64,000 nt of DNA from Rhizobium sp. 18055 (GCF_902706285.1 NZ_CACSKD010000010.1:150186-214185), one strand, 5' to 3'; positions 8,461 through 16,645 are shown, counted from the first letter of the stretch. Numbers and translations are program-made. The notes: generated by a model from the letters alone, not told the origin.

Positions 8461-9834
8461 CTACCCCTCATCAGATAACGTCGCCAGAATATCCTTCAAC
8501 AGAACTTGCGGCCTGTAGCGCAGCCAGCTTGGGGTGAGCCCGAGCCTCAGCACGACGAGATTGGCCGACGGCACGATCGCCATGCTCTGGCCGTCATGCC
8601 CTTCCAGCCACAGCGCATCGGCAGGAATGCCGGAGCCGGCGCTGCCGGGAGGCTGCAGCCATGCCTGACCGTGCGAATAGGCGCCGCCTGAGGCCGCTGT
8701 CGGCGTGCGCATCATCTCCATGAAACGGTCGGGCAGCAACCGCTCGCCATTCCATACCCCATCCTGAAGCAGGAACTGGCCGAACCGCACCCAGTCGCGG
8801 GCTGTGGCGTAGAGATAGGAGCTTGCGGCAAAAGTTCCGCGTGCGTCCGCCTCCAGCACCGCGCTCGACATGCCGAGCGGATCGAACAGCGCCTTTCGCG
8901 GATAAGCCAGCGCCAGCTGCGGATTGCCGATTCGATCCATCCAGATTCGCGAAATCAGCACCGACGTGCCGCTGGAATAATTGAACATCGCCCCCGGATC
9001 GGCCGCCAGCGCACGGCTTGCCGGAAGCGCCGTTTCATCCGGGTCGAGGTAGAGCATGCGGGTCACATCGGCGACAGTGCCGTAGTCCTCATTGAAGCCG
9101 AGGCCGCTCTCCATGCCAAGCAGATGACCGAGCGTGATCTGTGCCCGCTTGTCGTCCCGCCACTGCGGCAGCAGCGCCGCATCCTCGAAGCCGATCTTGC
9201 CCGCCAGCATCAATCGCCCGACGATCGCAGCATTCACCGTCTTGGTCATCGACCAGCCGATCAGCGGCGTGTCCGGACCAAATCCGTCGCCATAGGCTTC
9301 CCCGACAATCCTCCCATTGTGGACGACAACGACCGCGCGCATGTTCCGGCCTGTCAGTTCCGGGTTGGCCAGAATGGCTGATATCCGTTGATCCGCAAAC
9401 GCACCCGAATCGTTTCCCTCGGGCCAAACTCCTTGAATTTTCGCGGGGTTTCCCGTAGGCGCAGCGGGCACGGCCTCGAGCGCCGCCGCGAAGTCACCGT
9501 CCGGGACACTCGTGCAACCGAAGCCTTCACGGTAGACCGCATAATTGGCCGCAAACAGCCCGAGTATGCGTGCAGTCACCCGCTTTTCGGCGTGATCGAG
9601 ATCGACGTGGATCAGTCGCAGCAGCGGATTTCCCGGCGCCTGCACATCCTCTGCGAGAACCGCATCCGCGTCGCGCCCGGCGACAAAAACGTTCGAGCAG
9701 ACGATCTTCGCGGCATAGCCATCACCGACCCGCAGAAGCTCCGGCGGGCGGATGAAAAGCCAGCCCGCGCCAACGGCAATGATCACGACAAGCAAGGCGG
9801 CCAACGCTCTCAGGGCATGCAGAACACGTCGCAT
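8461..9834 (-). CDS. Membrane-anchored serine hydrolase, beta-lactamase class C fold
   Basis: A 457-residue protein with an N-terminal hydrophobic anchor (residues 5-26) and a periplasmic penicillin-binding/esterase fold. Residues 195-198 in GWSMTKT form the SxxK nucleophile motif, FNYSSGTS supplies the YxS/YxN-like motif, and WLEGHDGQSM near the end replaces the KTG box with an HxG-type motif, as in class C esterases and 6-aminohexanoate hydrolases. True AmpC activity is therefore unlikely. The start was moved 87 codons inside the open frame to an ATG with GGAGGAG upstream; the longer frame would run into the btaA promoter. It is divergent from btaA. Confidence 0.85.
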   Translation of the reverse strand: MRRVLHALRALAALLVVIIAVGAGWLFIRPPELLRVGDGYAAKIVCSNVFVAGRDADAVLAEDVQAPGNPLLRLIHVDLDHAEKRVTARILGLFAANYAVYREGFGCTSVPDGDFAAALEAVPAAPTGNPAKIQGVWPEGNDSGAFADQRISAILANPELTGRNMRAVVVVHNGRIVGEAYGDGFGPDTPLIGWSMTKTVNAAIVGRLMLAGKIGFEDAALLPQWRDDKRAQITLGHLLGMESGLGFNEDYGTVADVTRMLYLDPDETALPASRALAADPGAMFNYSSGTSVLISRIWMDRIGNPQLALAYPRKALFDPLGMSSAVLEADARGTFAASSYLYATARDWVRFGQFLLQDGVWNGERLLPDRFMEMMRTPTAASGGAYSHGQAWLQPPGSAGSGIPADALWLEGHDGQSMAIVPSANLVVLRLGLTPSWLRYRPQVLLKDILATLSDEG

Positions 9835-9947
9835 AGGGCTCCTCCGATACTTTAGAAAAGCAGGAAATACGCCTGCGTGAAAGCCCCGTGACGAGCGATT
9901 GCCCGACTTCCCCACACGGTTCCCACCAGCAAGGCCACCCACAGGCG

Positions 9948-9965
9948 ACGTCATCAAACTGTATT
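9948..9965 (+). promoter_or_regulatory. Candidate PhoB box upstream of btaA
   Basis: ACGTCAT-CAAA-CTGTATT matches the direct-repeat Pho box CTGTCAT-N4-CTGTCAT at 10 of 14 positions with the correct 11-base period. It sits 48 bases before the btaA start. Betaine-lipid synthesis in Sinorhizobium is induced by phosphate starvation through PhoB, so the position is biologically consistent. It is an inexact match read by eye, so it remains a candidate. Confidence 0.45.
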
Positions 9966-10012
9966 GCCGCCGCGTTAAACGCCCTGAACGCCAAACGTTG
10001 AGAGACTCACTT

Positions 10013-11257
10013 ATGACGGAATTTGCACCGGATGCCGGCTTCCGCAAGAACCGGAAACTTAAGGCAGCGCTTCTCCGCCACAAGGCCTTTTCCAAAGAGG
10101 GCCTGTCCGAACGTCTTTTCGGATTGCTGTTCTCGGGCCTCGTCTATCCGCAGATCTGGGAAGACCCCGATCTCGACATGCAGGCGATGGAGCTTGAGCC
10201 TCATCACCGCATCGTCACCATCGGCTCCGGCGGCTGCAACATGCTGGCCTATCTCTCGAAAAGCCCGGCATCGATCGATGTCGTCGATCTCAACCCGCAC
10301 CACATCGCGCTCAACAAGCTGAAGCTTGCCGCTTTCCGGCATCTTCCCGCCCGCGCCGACCTGATCCGCTTTCTGGCGAAATCGGGCGAGACCTCCAACA
10401 GCGAGGCCTTCGATCGGTTCCTGTCCGCCAATCTCGACGACACCACGCGCACCTACTGGAACGGCCGCACGTTCGGCCGCCGCCGCGTCACCGTTTTCGA
10501 CCGCAACATTTACAAGACAGGCCTGCTCGGCCGCTTCATCGGCGCCGCCCACCTGCTCGCCCGCGTCCATGGCATCGACCTGACCGGTCTCGCAAAGGCA
10601 CAGTCGCTCGACGAACAGCGCCAGTTCTTCGACCACAAGATCGCACCGCTGTTCGAAAAGCCTGTCGTGCGCTGGATCACCAGCCGCAAAAGTTCGCTTT
10701 TCGGCCTCGGCATTCCGCCGCAGCAATACGACGAACTCGCAAGCCTCGCCGCCGACAATTCGATCGCGCCGGTGCTGCGCCACCGTCTGGAAAAGCTCGC
10801 CTGTCATTTCCCGATGCAGGAGAACTACTTTGCCTGGCAGGCCTTCGCCCGCCGCTACGGCGACGAAGGCGAAGGTCCGCTGCCGACTTACCTCAAGCCC
10901 GAGCACTACGAAGCGATCCGCGCCAATGTCGATCGCGTCAGCGTCCACCATGCAAGCTTTACCGAACTGCTCGCCGGCGAACCGGCCGCCTCGCGCGATC
11001 GATACGTCCTGCTCGACGCGCAGGACTGGATGACCGATCAGCAGCTGAACGACGTCTGGTCGGAAATATCCCGCACCGCCCGCGACGGCGCCCGCGTCAT
11101 CTTCCGCACTGCCGCCGAAAAAAGCATCATCGAAGGCCGGCTGTCACCCGCCATCCGCGACCAGTGGACCTATCTCGAAGCGCGCTCGCAGGAACTCACC
11201 CCGCTCGACCGCTCGGCGATTTACGGCGGCCTCCACATCTACGTGAAGAAGGCATGA
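10013..11257 (+). CDS. btaA: S-adenosylmethionine:diacylglycerol 3-amino-3-carboxypropyltransferase
   Basis: A 414-residue DUF3419/BtaA enzyme. It transfers the 3-amino-3-carboxypropyl group of SAM to diacylglycerol, giving diacylglyceryl-homoserine, the first step of betaine lipid (DGTS) synthesis at the inner membrane. Seen: GLVYPQIWEDPDLDMQAM at 42-59, a SAM-binding glycine motif GSGGCN at 71-76, VVDLNPHHIALNKLKL, and LLDAQDWMTDQQLN late in the protein. The ATG at 10013 gives the family length; the open frame extends 38 codons upstream. Its stop overlaps the btaB ATG. A Pho-box-like sequence precedes it. The adjacent methyltransferase makes the assignment firm. Confidence 0.93.
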   Translation: MTEFAPDAGFRKNRKLKAALLRHKAFSKEGLSERLFGLLFSGLVYPQIWEDPDLDMQAMELEPHHRIVTIGSGGCNMLAYLSKSPASIDVVDLNPHHIALNKLKLAAFRHLPARADLIRFLAKSGETSNSEAFDRFLSANLDDTTRTYWNGRTFGRRRVTVFDRNIYKTGLLGRFIGAAHLLARVHGIDLTGLAKAQSLDEQRQFFDHKIAPLFEKPVVRWITSRKSSLFGLGIPPQQYDELASLAADNSIAPVLRHRLEKLACHFPMQENYFAWQAFARRYGDEGEGPLPTYLKPEHYEAIRANVDRVSVHHASFTELLAGEPAASRDRYVLLDAQDWMTDQQLNDVWSEISRTARDGARVIFRTAAEKSIIEGRLSPAIRDQWTYLEARSQELTPLDRSAIYGGLHIYVKKA

Positions 11258-11925
11258 GCAAGGTGGAAACAGGCACCTCCGCCCCGACGGAAACCCATGC
11301 CGACCTGATGGACGGCATGTATCGTTACCAGCGGCACATCTACGACCTGACACGCAAATACTATCTGCTCGGCCGCGACCAGACGATCCGCAATCTTGAC
11401 CTCCAGCCGGGCGCCACGCTGCTCGAAGTCGGCTGCGGCACCGGCCGCAACCTGGCGCTGGCTCACAAGCAGTTTCCGCACGCGAAGCTCTACGGCCTCG
11501 ACATCTCGCAGGAGATGCTGATCTCGGCCCGCAGGACCTTCGCAACTCTCGGCACCTCCGCCGACTTCCGCGTTGCCGACGCCACCGCCTTCACCGCGCA
11601 GGAATTCGGCCAAGCAGGTCTCGACCGCGTCATGATTTCCTACGCGCTGTCGATGATCCCCGATTGGGAACGCGCCATCGATGCGGCCTTCTCCGCCGTC
11701 AACCCGGGCGGCCAGCTGCACATCGTCGATTTCGGCCAGCAGGAGGGGCTCCCTGGCTGGTTTCGCGCCCTGCTCCGCTCATGGCTCACCAGGTTCCACG
11801 TCACTCCCCGCGCCACCCTGCGCGAGGTTCTGCAGGCAAAGGCAGACCGCGAAAACGCTCAGTTGACGTTCAAGACAATCGGCGGCGGCTACGCCTGGCG
11901 GGCAATTATAATTAAAGGCCGCTAA
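11254..11925 (+). CDS. btaB: Diacylglyceryl-homoserine N-methyltransferase
   Basis: A 223-residue class I SAM methyltransferase that N-trimethylates diacylglyceryl-homoserine to the betaine lipid DGTS. Motif I is LLEVGCGTGRNLALA (residues 56-70), followed by LYGLDISQEML and a motif with ISYALSMIPDWERAI. NPGGQLHIVDFGQQEG is the post-III motif. The gene starts inside the btaA stop codon (ATGA), so the two are translationally coupled, as in other alphaproteobacteria. It replaces phosphatidylcholine-type lipids during phosphate limitation (known for Sinorhizobium). No terminator was recognised after it. Confidence 0.92.
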   Translation: MSKVETGTSAPTETHADLMDGMYRYQRHIYDLTRKYYLLGRDQTIRNLDLQPGATLLEVGCGTGRNLALAHKQFPHAKLYGLDISQEMLISARRTFATLGTSADFRVADATAFTAQEFGQAGLDRVMISYALSMIPDWERAIDAAFSAVNPGGQLHIVDFGQQEGLPGWFRALLRSWLTRFHVTPRATLREVLQAKADRENAQLTFKTIGGGYAWRAIIIKGR

Positions 11926-12056
11926 TATTTAGCTTGAAACTAACCGAATTTTTACGTTGATATGGTGAATAGAGGGGCATCTATTCGCTGGGCACGTCAT
12001 TTTTCGAAGGTCAGGCTGTGGGGCAAAAAGATCATTCTGTTCATGACGGAACACCC

Positions 12057-12854
12057 ATGCGCCGGCTCCTGTTTTGCGTTCTGCCGTTGGCCCTCATGCT
12101 GGCTGGCTGCACATCCTCTGGCTACGATTACCTTGAAACCGCGTCCATAAAGCCGAAAATGCGGTTTCAGGACACGGATCCTCAGGATTTCGGCGCCAAG
12201 CATCCCCAGCAGAACGCCATCCACGGCATCGACATTTCCAAGTGGCAGGGTGATATCGACTGGCAGACCGTCCGCAATTCGGGCGTCGCATTCGCCTTTA
12301 TCAAGGCCACCGAAGGCAAGGACCGCGTCGATCCGCGCTTCAGCGAATACTGGCAGCGCGCCCGCGCCGTCGGCATCCCCAATGCGCCTTACCATTTCTA
12401 TTATTTCTGCTCGTCGGCAGACGAGCAAGCCGACTGGTTCATCAGCAACGTGCCGAAGGAATCGATGCGCCTGCCGCCGGTGCTCGACGTCGAGTGGAAC
12501 GGCGAATCCAAGACCTGCCGCACCCGCCCCGATCCCGAGACCGTGCGTTCCGAGATCAAGCGCTTCATGGACCGGCTGGAAGCCTATTACGGCAAGCGCC
12601 CGATCATCTACACCTCGGTCGATTTCCACCGCGAAAACCTCGACGGTTATTTCCAGGATTATCACTTCTGGGTCCGCTCGGTCGCCAAGCATCCCGAAGT
12701 GACCTATGCCAACCGCCGCTGGGCCTTCTGGCAGTACACATCGACGGGCGTTATTCCCGGCATCAAGGGTCCGACTGACATTAACGTGTTCGCGGGTTCG
12801 GCGAAGAACTGGAATAACTGGGTGGCATCGGTATCCAAGGATAGAAATTCTTAG
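12057..12854 (+). CDS. GH25 family lysozyme lipoprotein
   Basis: A 265-residue muramidase. MRRLLFC..LMLAGC gives a signal peptide with Cys18 as lipidation site. The catalytic domain starts at about residue 60: HGIDISKWQGDIDWQTV supplies the first conserved Asp, AFAFIKATEGKD follows, and PPVLDVEWNG holds the Asp-x-Glu catalytic pair. The end shows WAFWQYTSTGVIPGIKG, also typical of GH25. It hydrolyses MurNAc-GlcNAc links. A GTG 39 bases upstream is an alternative start, but the chosen ATG begins directly at the signal peptide. It is followed after 82 bases by an MltB-type transglycosylase, so the two may be co-expressed. Confidence 0.88.
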   Translation: MRRLLFCVLPLALMLAGCTSSGYDYLETASIKPKMRFQDTDPQDFGAKHPQQNAIHGIDISKWQGDIDWQTVRNSGVAFAFIKATEGKDRVDPRFSEYWQRARAVGIPNAPYHFYYFCSSADEQADWFISNVPKESMRLPPVLDVEWNGESKTCRTRPDPETVRSEIKRFMDRLEAYYGKRPIIYTSVDFHRENLDGYFQDYHFWVRSVAKHPEVTYANRRWAFWQYTSTGVIPGIKGPTDINVFAGSAKNWNNWVASVSKDRNS

Positions 12855-12936
12855 TAACGTCCTGCTTTCTTTCTTGCTTCTGTCACAATCATTTGGGACA
12901 TCGACAGCAATTTCAGCAATGACGAGGATACACTCT

Positions 12937-14178
12937 ATGCACCGTACGCCTGCTAGCCGTTCTGCGCTCGCTCTCCTATTCGCCGTCGGCATCGTAACCG
13001 GCGCAGCAGCGCAAACAGCGGCACCGGCAGCTCCGGCCGGCCAGGCTCCTGCTGCAGCAGCTGTCGCCTGCGACGGTGATCTCACGACCTTCCTCGCCGG
13101 CGTCAAGGCCGAGGCGATCGCAGCCGGCGCATCGACCGAGGCCGCAGACCGCGCACTGGCGGGTGCACAGATCGACCCCAAGGTTCTCAGCCGCGACCGC
13201 GCCCAGGGCGTGTTCAAGCAGACCTTCCTCGAATTCTCGCAGCGAACCGTGAGCCAGGCCCGCCTCGACATCGGCCGCCAGAAGATGAAGCAGTATGCCG
13301 ACGTCTTTAACCGCGCCGAGCAGGAATACGGTGTTCCCCCGGGCGTCATCACCGCCTTCTGGGCGATGGAGACCGACTTCGGCGCCGTCCAGGGCGATTT
13401 CAACACTCGCAATGCACTGGTGACGCTGGCGCATGACTGCCGCCGGCCGGAGCTGTTCCGCCCGCAACTGATTGCGCTGATCGAGATGGTCGAGCACGGC
13501 GACCTTGACCCCGAAACCAACACCGGCGCCTGGGCCGGCGAAATCGGCCAGGTGCAGATGCTGCCGCGCGATATCGTCGCCTTCGGCATGGATGGCGACG
13601 GCGATGGCCATGTGCGCCTCAAGCAGAGCGGCCCTGATGCAATCCTGACCGCGGCGCGGTTCATCCAGCATCTCGGCTTCCAGAAGGGCCAGCCGTGGCT
13701 GCAGGAAGTCACTCTGCCGGAAAGCCTGCCCTTCGAGAAATCCGGCCTCGGCGGCACGATGACCGCTGGCGAATGGTTCGCATTGGGCGTCAAGCCGCGC
13801 AACGGCGACACCAGCTTCGGCAGCCTGCGCGGCGATCTCGTCCTGCCGCAGGGCCGCCTCGGACCGGCCTTCATCGCCTACCCGAACTTCGGCATCTATC
13901 TTGAGTGGAACAAGTCGTTCATCTACACGACCTCGGCTGCATATTTCGGCACCCGCCTCTCCGGCTCCGAGCCCTACCTGAAGGGCACCCCGGAACAGGG
14001 CCTGACCAACGACCAGATGAAGGAGTTGCAGACCAAGCTCGACACGATGGGCCACGACGTCGGCGCCATCGACGGCATCCTCGGCTCGGGAACCCGCATC
14101 GCCATCCAGAAGCAGCAGCAGCGCCTCGGCATGCCGGCAGACGGCTGGGCGACACCGGCGCTTCTGAACGCGCTCTGA
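12937..14178 (+). CDS. Lytic murein transglycosylase, MltB family, with peptidoglycan-binding domain
   Basis: A 413-residue periplasmic enzyme. A Sec signal peptide (residues 1-26, ending GAAAQ) is followed by an Ala/Pro-rich spacer. The SLT_2/MltB domain spans about 40-335, with the catalytic Glu in AFWAMETDFGAVQG and GEIGQVQMLPRD in the active-site groove. The last 60 residues are PG_binding_1 (MKELQTKLDTMGHDVGAIDG, ending ALLNAL). Unlike E. coli MltB there is no lipobox. The ATG at 12937 has GAGGA eight bases upstream; the frame is open further 5' but overlaps the GH25 gene. A GC-rich hairpin terminator follows. Confidence 0.9.
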   Translation: MHRTPASRSALALLFAVGIVTGAAAQTAAPAAPAGQAPAAAAVACDGDLTTFLAGVKAEAIAAGASTEAADRALAGAQIDPKVLSRDRAQGVFKQTFLEFSQRTVSQARLDIGRQKMKQYADVFNRAEQEYGVPPGVITAFWAMETDFGAVQGDFNTRNALVTLAHDCRRPELFRPQLIALIEMVEHGDLDPETNTGAWAGEIGQVQMLPRDIVAFGMDGDGDGHVRLKQSGPDAILTAARFIQHLGFQKGQPWLQEVTLPESLPFEKSGLGGTMTAGEWFALGVKPRNGDTSFGSLRGDLVLPQGRLGPAFIAYPNFGIYLEWNKSFIYTTSAAYFGTRLSGSEPYLKGTPEQGLTNDQMKELQTKLDTMGHDVGAIDGILGSGTRIAIQKQQQRLGMPADGWATPALLNAL

Positions 14179-14201
14179 GACCCATCAAATCGGATATGAC
14201 G

Positions 14202-14230
14202 AGCCGGGCCATTGGTCCGGCTTTGTCGTT
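14202..14230 (+). terminator. Intrinsic terminator after the MltB gene
   Basis: Nine-base stem AGCCGGGCC / GGTCCGGCT with one wobble pair and a three-base loop, followed by TTTGTCGTTTG. It lies 24 bases after the MltB stop. Confidence 0.65.
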
Positions 14231-14486
14231 TGTGGATTTCCGTTGTTTTTCAGGGGCCTGGCGCGCGCCTTCAATCCGCCAAAGGTATGAATTGCCAGTC
14301 GCTCTGTTTTACGTTCCGTTAAAATCTGTGAATATTTTTCCGGCCGGTTTTTCTGTTTGTTTTCAGCAAAATAGCTTTTGTCACCACCGGGAGATGCGAC
14401 ATTTTCGCCGCAGCGCAGCAAAAAAACCGCTTTTCAAGTGTCGTATTCCCGACATATTATCGGCTGGTTAACGCGAGGAGAAAGAC

Positions 14487-14564
14487 ATGGGACTGACACG
14501 ATCCTTGAATGTCGTTTTGATCGGTGCAGCGTTTCTATTTGTGTTGTCGATGCTTTTCATCTGA
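14487..14564 (+). CDS. 25-residue predicted membrane mini-protein
   Basis: A short frame MGLTRSLNVVLIGAAFLFVL followed by SMLFI. It has an excellent ribosome-binding site (GAGGAGAAAG six bases upstream), a Lys/Arg-poor, strongly hydrophobic core of about 17 residues able to span the membrane once, and an Arg near the N-terminus that would favour a cytoplasmic N-terminus. An intrinsic terminator stands 63 bases downstream, so the transcription unit is compact. I recognise no family with certainty. Its small size means coding status rests on the ribosome-binding site and hydrophobic pattern alone. A different-frame 76-codon ORF overlaps it but lacks such signals. Confidence 0.55.
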   Translation: MGLTRSLNVVLIGAAFLFVLSMLFI

Positions 14565-14626
14565 CATTGACGCTGCCTCAAAAGGACTATGCCGAAACTC
14601 CTGAATAGCGAACAGTTCAGAACATT

Positions 14627-14661
14627 AAAAAAGCGCATGCCACCGCGGCATGCGCTTTTTT
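14627..14661. terminator. Bidirectional intrinsic terminator between the mini-ORF and metF
   Basis: Perfect nine-base stem GCGCATGCC / GGCATGCGC with loop ACCGC. It is flanked by AAAAAA on the left and TTTTTT on the right, so it works for the plus-strand mini-ORF and for the minus-strand metF transcript. Confidence 0.88.
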
Positions 14662-14684
14662 AGTCTGCCTTATGTCCTCAAGCC

Positions 14685-15584
14685 CTACGCCGCAGCGCCG
14701 GTGCTCTTCGCTTCATTGCGCTTGAAGCCGAGATTGGTCAGCACAGCCGATACCAGCGGCGAACGGTTCATCGTGTAGAGATGAAAATCGCTGATGCCGC
14801 GCTTGGCCAGATCCTCGATCTGCTCGGCCGCAACCTCTGCCGCCACCTTGGCCCGCTCTTCCGGCTTGTCGTCATAGCCGGCGAAGCGATCGTCGAGGAA
14901 GCCGGGAATGACCGTGCCGCAGGCACCGGCAAAGCGCTTCAGCTGCGTCAGGTTCATGATCGGCATGATGCCGGGCACCACAGGAATGCTGATCCCCGCA
15001 GCGCGCACCTTTTCCAGGTAGCGCTCGAAATTGTCGTTGTCGAAGAAGAACTGCGTCAGAGCCCGGTTCGCACCATTCTCCGCCTTGCGCTTCAGCATCT
15101 CGATATCGGCAGCCACATCGCGACTTTCCGGGTGCTTTTCCGGATAGGCCGAAACGGATATCTCGAACGCGCCGATTTCGCGCAGTCCGGCAACAAGCTC
15201 TGCCGCATTGGCATAACCACCCGGATGCGGATTGTAGGGCGCACCAACGCCATCAGGCGTGTCGCCGCGCAAAGCGACGAAATGCTTCACGCCGGCGGCA
15301 CGGAAGCTCTCCACGACGCTGTGCGTCTCGTCCTTGGTCGCACCGACGCAGGTCAGATGCGAAGCGGTGGCAAGCGGGGTGGAGGCGATGAAGCGCGACA
15401 CGGTCGCCAGCGTCGGCGCCTTGGTCGTGCCACCGGCGCCATAGGTCACCGAAACGAAATCCGGGTTCCAGTCCTGCAATTCGCTGACAGCCTTCCACAG
15501 CTGGACTTCCGCCTCATCGGACTTTGGCGGGAAGAACTCGAACGAGATGCCGATCCTTTTGCGCGCGTCGCTGTTCAAAACCAT
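14685..15584 (-). CDS. metF: 5,10-methylenetetrahydrofolate reductase
   Basis: A 299-residue FAD enzyme reducing 5,10-methylene-THF to 5-methyl-THF, the methyl donor for MetH. The TIM-barrel start ISFEFFPPK holds the catalytic Glu (residue 16). VTYGAGGTT, HLTCVGATKDE and NRALTQFFFDNDNFERYLEK are conserved, as is PGIMPIMNLTQLKRF. The ATG at 15584 is preceded by GGGGGA; an in-frame TTG six codons upstream would overlap the regulator gene. It is separated by one base from the ArsR-methyltransferase gene upstream, so both are expressed as one unit. The operator in front of that gene also stands in front of metH, linking the two halves of methionine regeneration. Confidence 0.95.
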   Translation of the reverse strand: MVLNSDARKRIGISFEFFPPKSDEAEVQLWKAVSELQDWNPDFVSVTYGAGGTTKAPTLATVSRFIASTPLATASHLTCVGATKDETHSVVESFRAAGVKHFVALRGDTPDGVGAPYNPHPGGYANAAELVAGLREIGAFEISVSAYPEKHPESRDVAADIEMLKRKAENGANRALTQFFFDNDNFERYLEKVRAAGISIPVVPGIMPIMNLTQLKRFAGACGTVIPGFLDDRFAGYDDKPEERAKVAAEVAAEQIEDLAKRGISDFHLYTMNRSPLVSAVLTNLGFKRNEAKSTGAAA

Positions 15585-15585
15585 T

Positions 15586-16611
15586 TTATTTTCCCCCGGC
15601 AAATATAGGTTCGGCGCGTTCGCTCTCGATCGAGGCCATCAGACGCCTGGGGTCACGTGCGAGCCAGATGGTGACTGTCAGCCCCTGCCCGCTCTGATGC
15701 CCCGGATGAAGATCGACGACCTGCTCGATATCCAGCCCCGCCTTGCGCAACCAGTCGGACATCGACTGATGCGAGAAGCCGAGACGGACATGTGCATGCT
15801 CGCCACGAAGATATTCCAGCGTATGAGGCGCCAGATCGATGATAACAAGCCGCCCGCCCGGGCTCAGCATGCGCGCCGCTTCGCCGATGGCGATCTCCGG
15901 CTGATCGAAGAAGTGCAGGACCTGATGGATCGTCACCAGATCGAAGTCCTGCGCCTCGAAGGGCAGGTTCAGAATGTCGGCATGGCGAACCGAGGCCTTG
16001 GTGATGCCTGTGCGGTCCAGATTGGCGCGGGCAACGCTCAGCATGTCGCGGCTGGCATCGACGCCGATGGCACGTCTATAGAGCCCGGAGAGCAGCTCGA
16101 GGATACGGCCGGTGCCGGTGCCGAGATCGAGCAGTGAATCGATCGGCTGGCTGCCGAGCAGCCGGATGACCGCGGCATCCACCTCTTCATCTGCCGCATG
16201 CAGGCGGCGCAGCTCGTCCCATTCGGCAGCGTTGCGGCTGAAATAGTCCTGCGCCCGCTCGGAGCGCTGGCGCTTGACCGCATCGAGACGCTCGCCATCG
16301 CGCAGGATGACAGGATCGTTCTCGGAGGCATGCGACAGCAGGCTTCTTACGAAGCTCGCGGCTTTACCGTCCTGCCGCAGCCGGAAATAGGCCCAGGCAC
16401 CCTCCTGATAGCGATCGATCAGCTCGGCTTCGCCGAGCAGCTTCAGGTGGCGGGAGATGCGCGGCTGGGATTGTCCGAGAATTTCTGTAAGATCGGTCAC
16501 GGTGACATCGCCGGCGGCAAGCAGTGCCAGAAGGCGCAGACGCGTCGGCTCACCGGCCGCCCTGAGAACGTCCACCACCGCATCCAAACCCAACCTGACA
16601 GGCTCACCCAT
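15586..16611 (-). CDS. ArsR-family regulator fused to a SAM-dependent methyltransferase domain (SahR-like)
   Basis: A 341-residue two-domain protein. Residues 10-85 are an ArsR winged helix (EPTRLRLLALLAAGDVTVTD, then GQSQPRISRHLKLLGEAEL) with no metal-binding CxC motif. Residues 120-330 are a class I methyltransferase fold with motif I LLDLGTGTGRIL at 160-171, IGVDASRDML and PGGRLVIIDLAPH. ArsR regulators that sense S-adenosylhomocysteine and control methionine-cycle genes (SahR) are known in Proteobacteria; the methyltransferase domain would be the SAH/SAM sensor or an active enzyme. The ATG at 16611 is preferred because GGA precedes it and because the next ATG (16629) abuts the operator. 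Immediately upstream is the palindrome shared with metH; metF follows after one base. Confidence 0.87.
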   Translation of the reverse strand: MGEPVRLGLDAVVDVLRAAGEPTRLRLLALLAAGDVTVTDLTEILGQSQPRISRHLKLLGEAELIDRYQEGAWAYFRLRQDGKAASFVRSLLSHASENDPVILRDGERLDAVKRQRSERAQDYFSRNAAEWDELRRLHAADEEVDAAVIRLLGSQPIDSLLDLGTGTGRILELLSGLYRRAIGVDASRDMLSVARANLDRTGITKASVRHADILNLPFEAQDFDLVTIHQVLHFFDQPEIAIGEAARMLSPGGRLVIIDLAPHTLEYLRGEHAHVRLGFSHQSMSDWLRKAGLDIEQVVDLHPGHQSGQGLTVTIWLARDPRRLMASIESERAEPIFAGGK

Positions 16612-16629
16612 ATTCGATCCAATCAACAT

Positions 16630-16645
16630 ATAAAGATATCTTTAT
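16630..16645. promoter_or_regulatory. Palindromic operator in front of the ArsR-methyltransferase/metF unit
   Basis: Perfect 16-base palindrome ATAAAGATATCTTTAT. It lies 18 bases upstream of the chosen ATG of the regulator. The same core, extended to a perfect 20-base palindrome, precedes metH at 49144-49163. Position and identity point to the binding site of the adjacent ArsR-type protein (autoregulation plus metF/metH control). Confidence 0.8.

Noticed and set aside
8461..9834. Considered AmpC beta-lactamase.
   Set aside because: SxxK and tyrosine motifs are present, but the KTG box is missing and the protein is membrane-anchored and long; an esterase-like hydrolase fits better.
11997..13874. 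A 625-codon minus-strand frame opposite the GH25 and MltB genes.
   Set aside because: Shadow with Arg/Ser/Pro-rich composition; the plus-strand genes have signal peptides and catalytic motifs.
14378..14608. A 76-codon plus-strand frame around the mini-protein.
   Set aside because: Different frame, no ribosome-binding site; the 25-codon frame inside has one and a membrane pattern.
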